57,868 nucleotides of DNA from Candidatus Cloacimonadota bacterium. Lineage in GTDB: Bacteria; Cloacimonadota; Cloacimonadia; Cloacimonadales; TCS61. Where the stretch lies: positions 1 through 57,868 of the forward strand of contig JAIORE010000113.1 of the NCBI GenBank assembly GCA_021108315.1, read 5' to 3'. The translations under genes were made by a program, and so were the position numbers. This document shows, piece by piece, positions 57,802-57,868 of the stretch (positions are counted from its first letter, which is position 1; the number at the start of each line of letters is the position of its first letter). A model generated the notes under the pieces. It saw only the letters and a list, made by a program, of their open reading frames with translations. It did not search any database and was not told where the DNA came from.

Positions 57802-57868
57802 AAATGAAAAAAGCTGTTTATAACGGATTTTGGGGTTAGAATAATATAATTCTTTACGAAGTAATTCT

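Overview
The window is AT-rich bacterial DNA with tightly packed genes and no phage, plasmid or transposase genes. Seven coding regions end in the same C-terminal module: a YPNPFNP-type motif, then a FlgD-like Ig fold with 'NIKGQKV', and a basic tail ending in K. Export is therefore probably through a type IX-like secretion system. This style, with LptF/LptG, a Gld-like ABC exporter and many right-handed beta-helix proteins, points to a Gram-negative of the FCB group. Cloacimonadota (WWE1) is my best guess; the assignment rests on style, not on a marker gene.

Layout: (1) 1-5200 holds the 3' part of a secreted beta-helix protein, three lipoproteins and a membrane-anchored metallophosphoesterase. 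(2) 5253-9700 encodes two tandem paralogues that look like exported YfbK-type proteins with carboxypeptidase-regulatory-like domains but a ruined VWA metal site. (3) 9709-20473 carries a nucleotidyltransferase-kinase fusion resembling MurU+AmgK, a 993-residue beta-helix protein, a SPASM radical SAM protein, a DUF3267 zincin, a secreted papain-like protease and an Mrp/ApbC ATPase. (4) 20744-27040 has a beta-helix gene split by an in-frame TAG, a DUF4080 radical SAM gene, a decayed PIN toxin locus and a remnant of a second DUF4080 gene. (5) 27171-30841 has a lamin-tail/Calx-beta secreted protein, tRNA-Asn(GTT) and nested inverted repeats. (6) 30842-35001 is a GldA/F/G-like ABC operon ending in a DUF4340 gene. 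(7) 35115-43352 runs ligA, lptF, lptG, glycosyltransferase, methyltransferase and flippase, mostly overlapping, so it is largely an envelope-polysaccharide block. (8) 43402-50984 has a huge FG-GAP/LamG/cohesin/dockerin-like protein, a Cof-type HAD phosphatase, an RlmL-like RNA methyltransferase, and on the minus strand a flavin-reductase-like protein followed by a secreted Ntn hydrolase. (9) 51397-57682 is a tripartite RND efflux set (adaptor, pump, TolC) whose genes are separated by repeat-filled spacers.

The intergenic DNA is notable. It is built from a few recurring short 'phrases' in both orientations, often as nested inverted repeats, and one such 7-bp unit is also found inside a coding region. 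The strongest leads are the degenerate VWA pair (5253-9700), the exported Ntn hydrolase whose predicted signal cleavage would expose its catalytic Cys (48976-50490), and the repeat elements (23977-24077, 30343-30690, 51120-56413). All assignments come from reading motifs; no database search was run.
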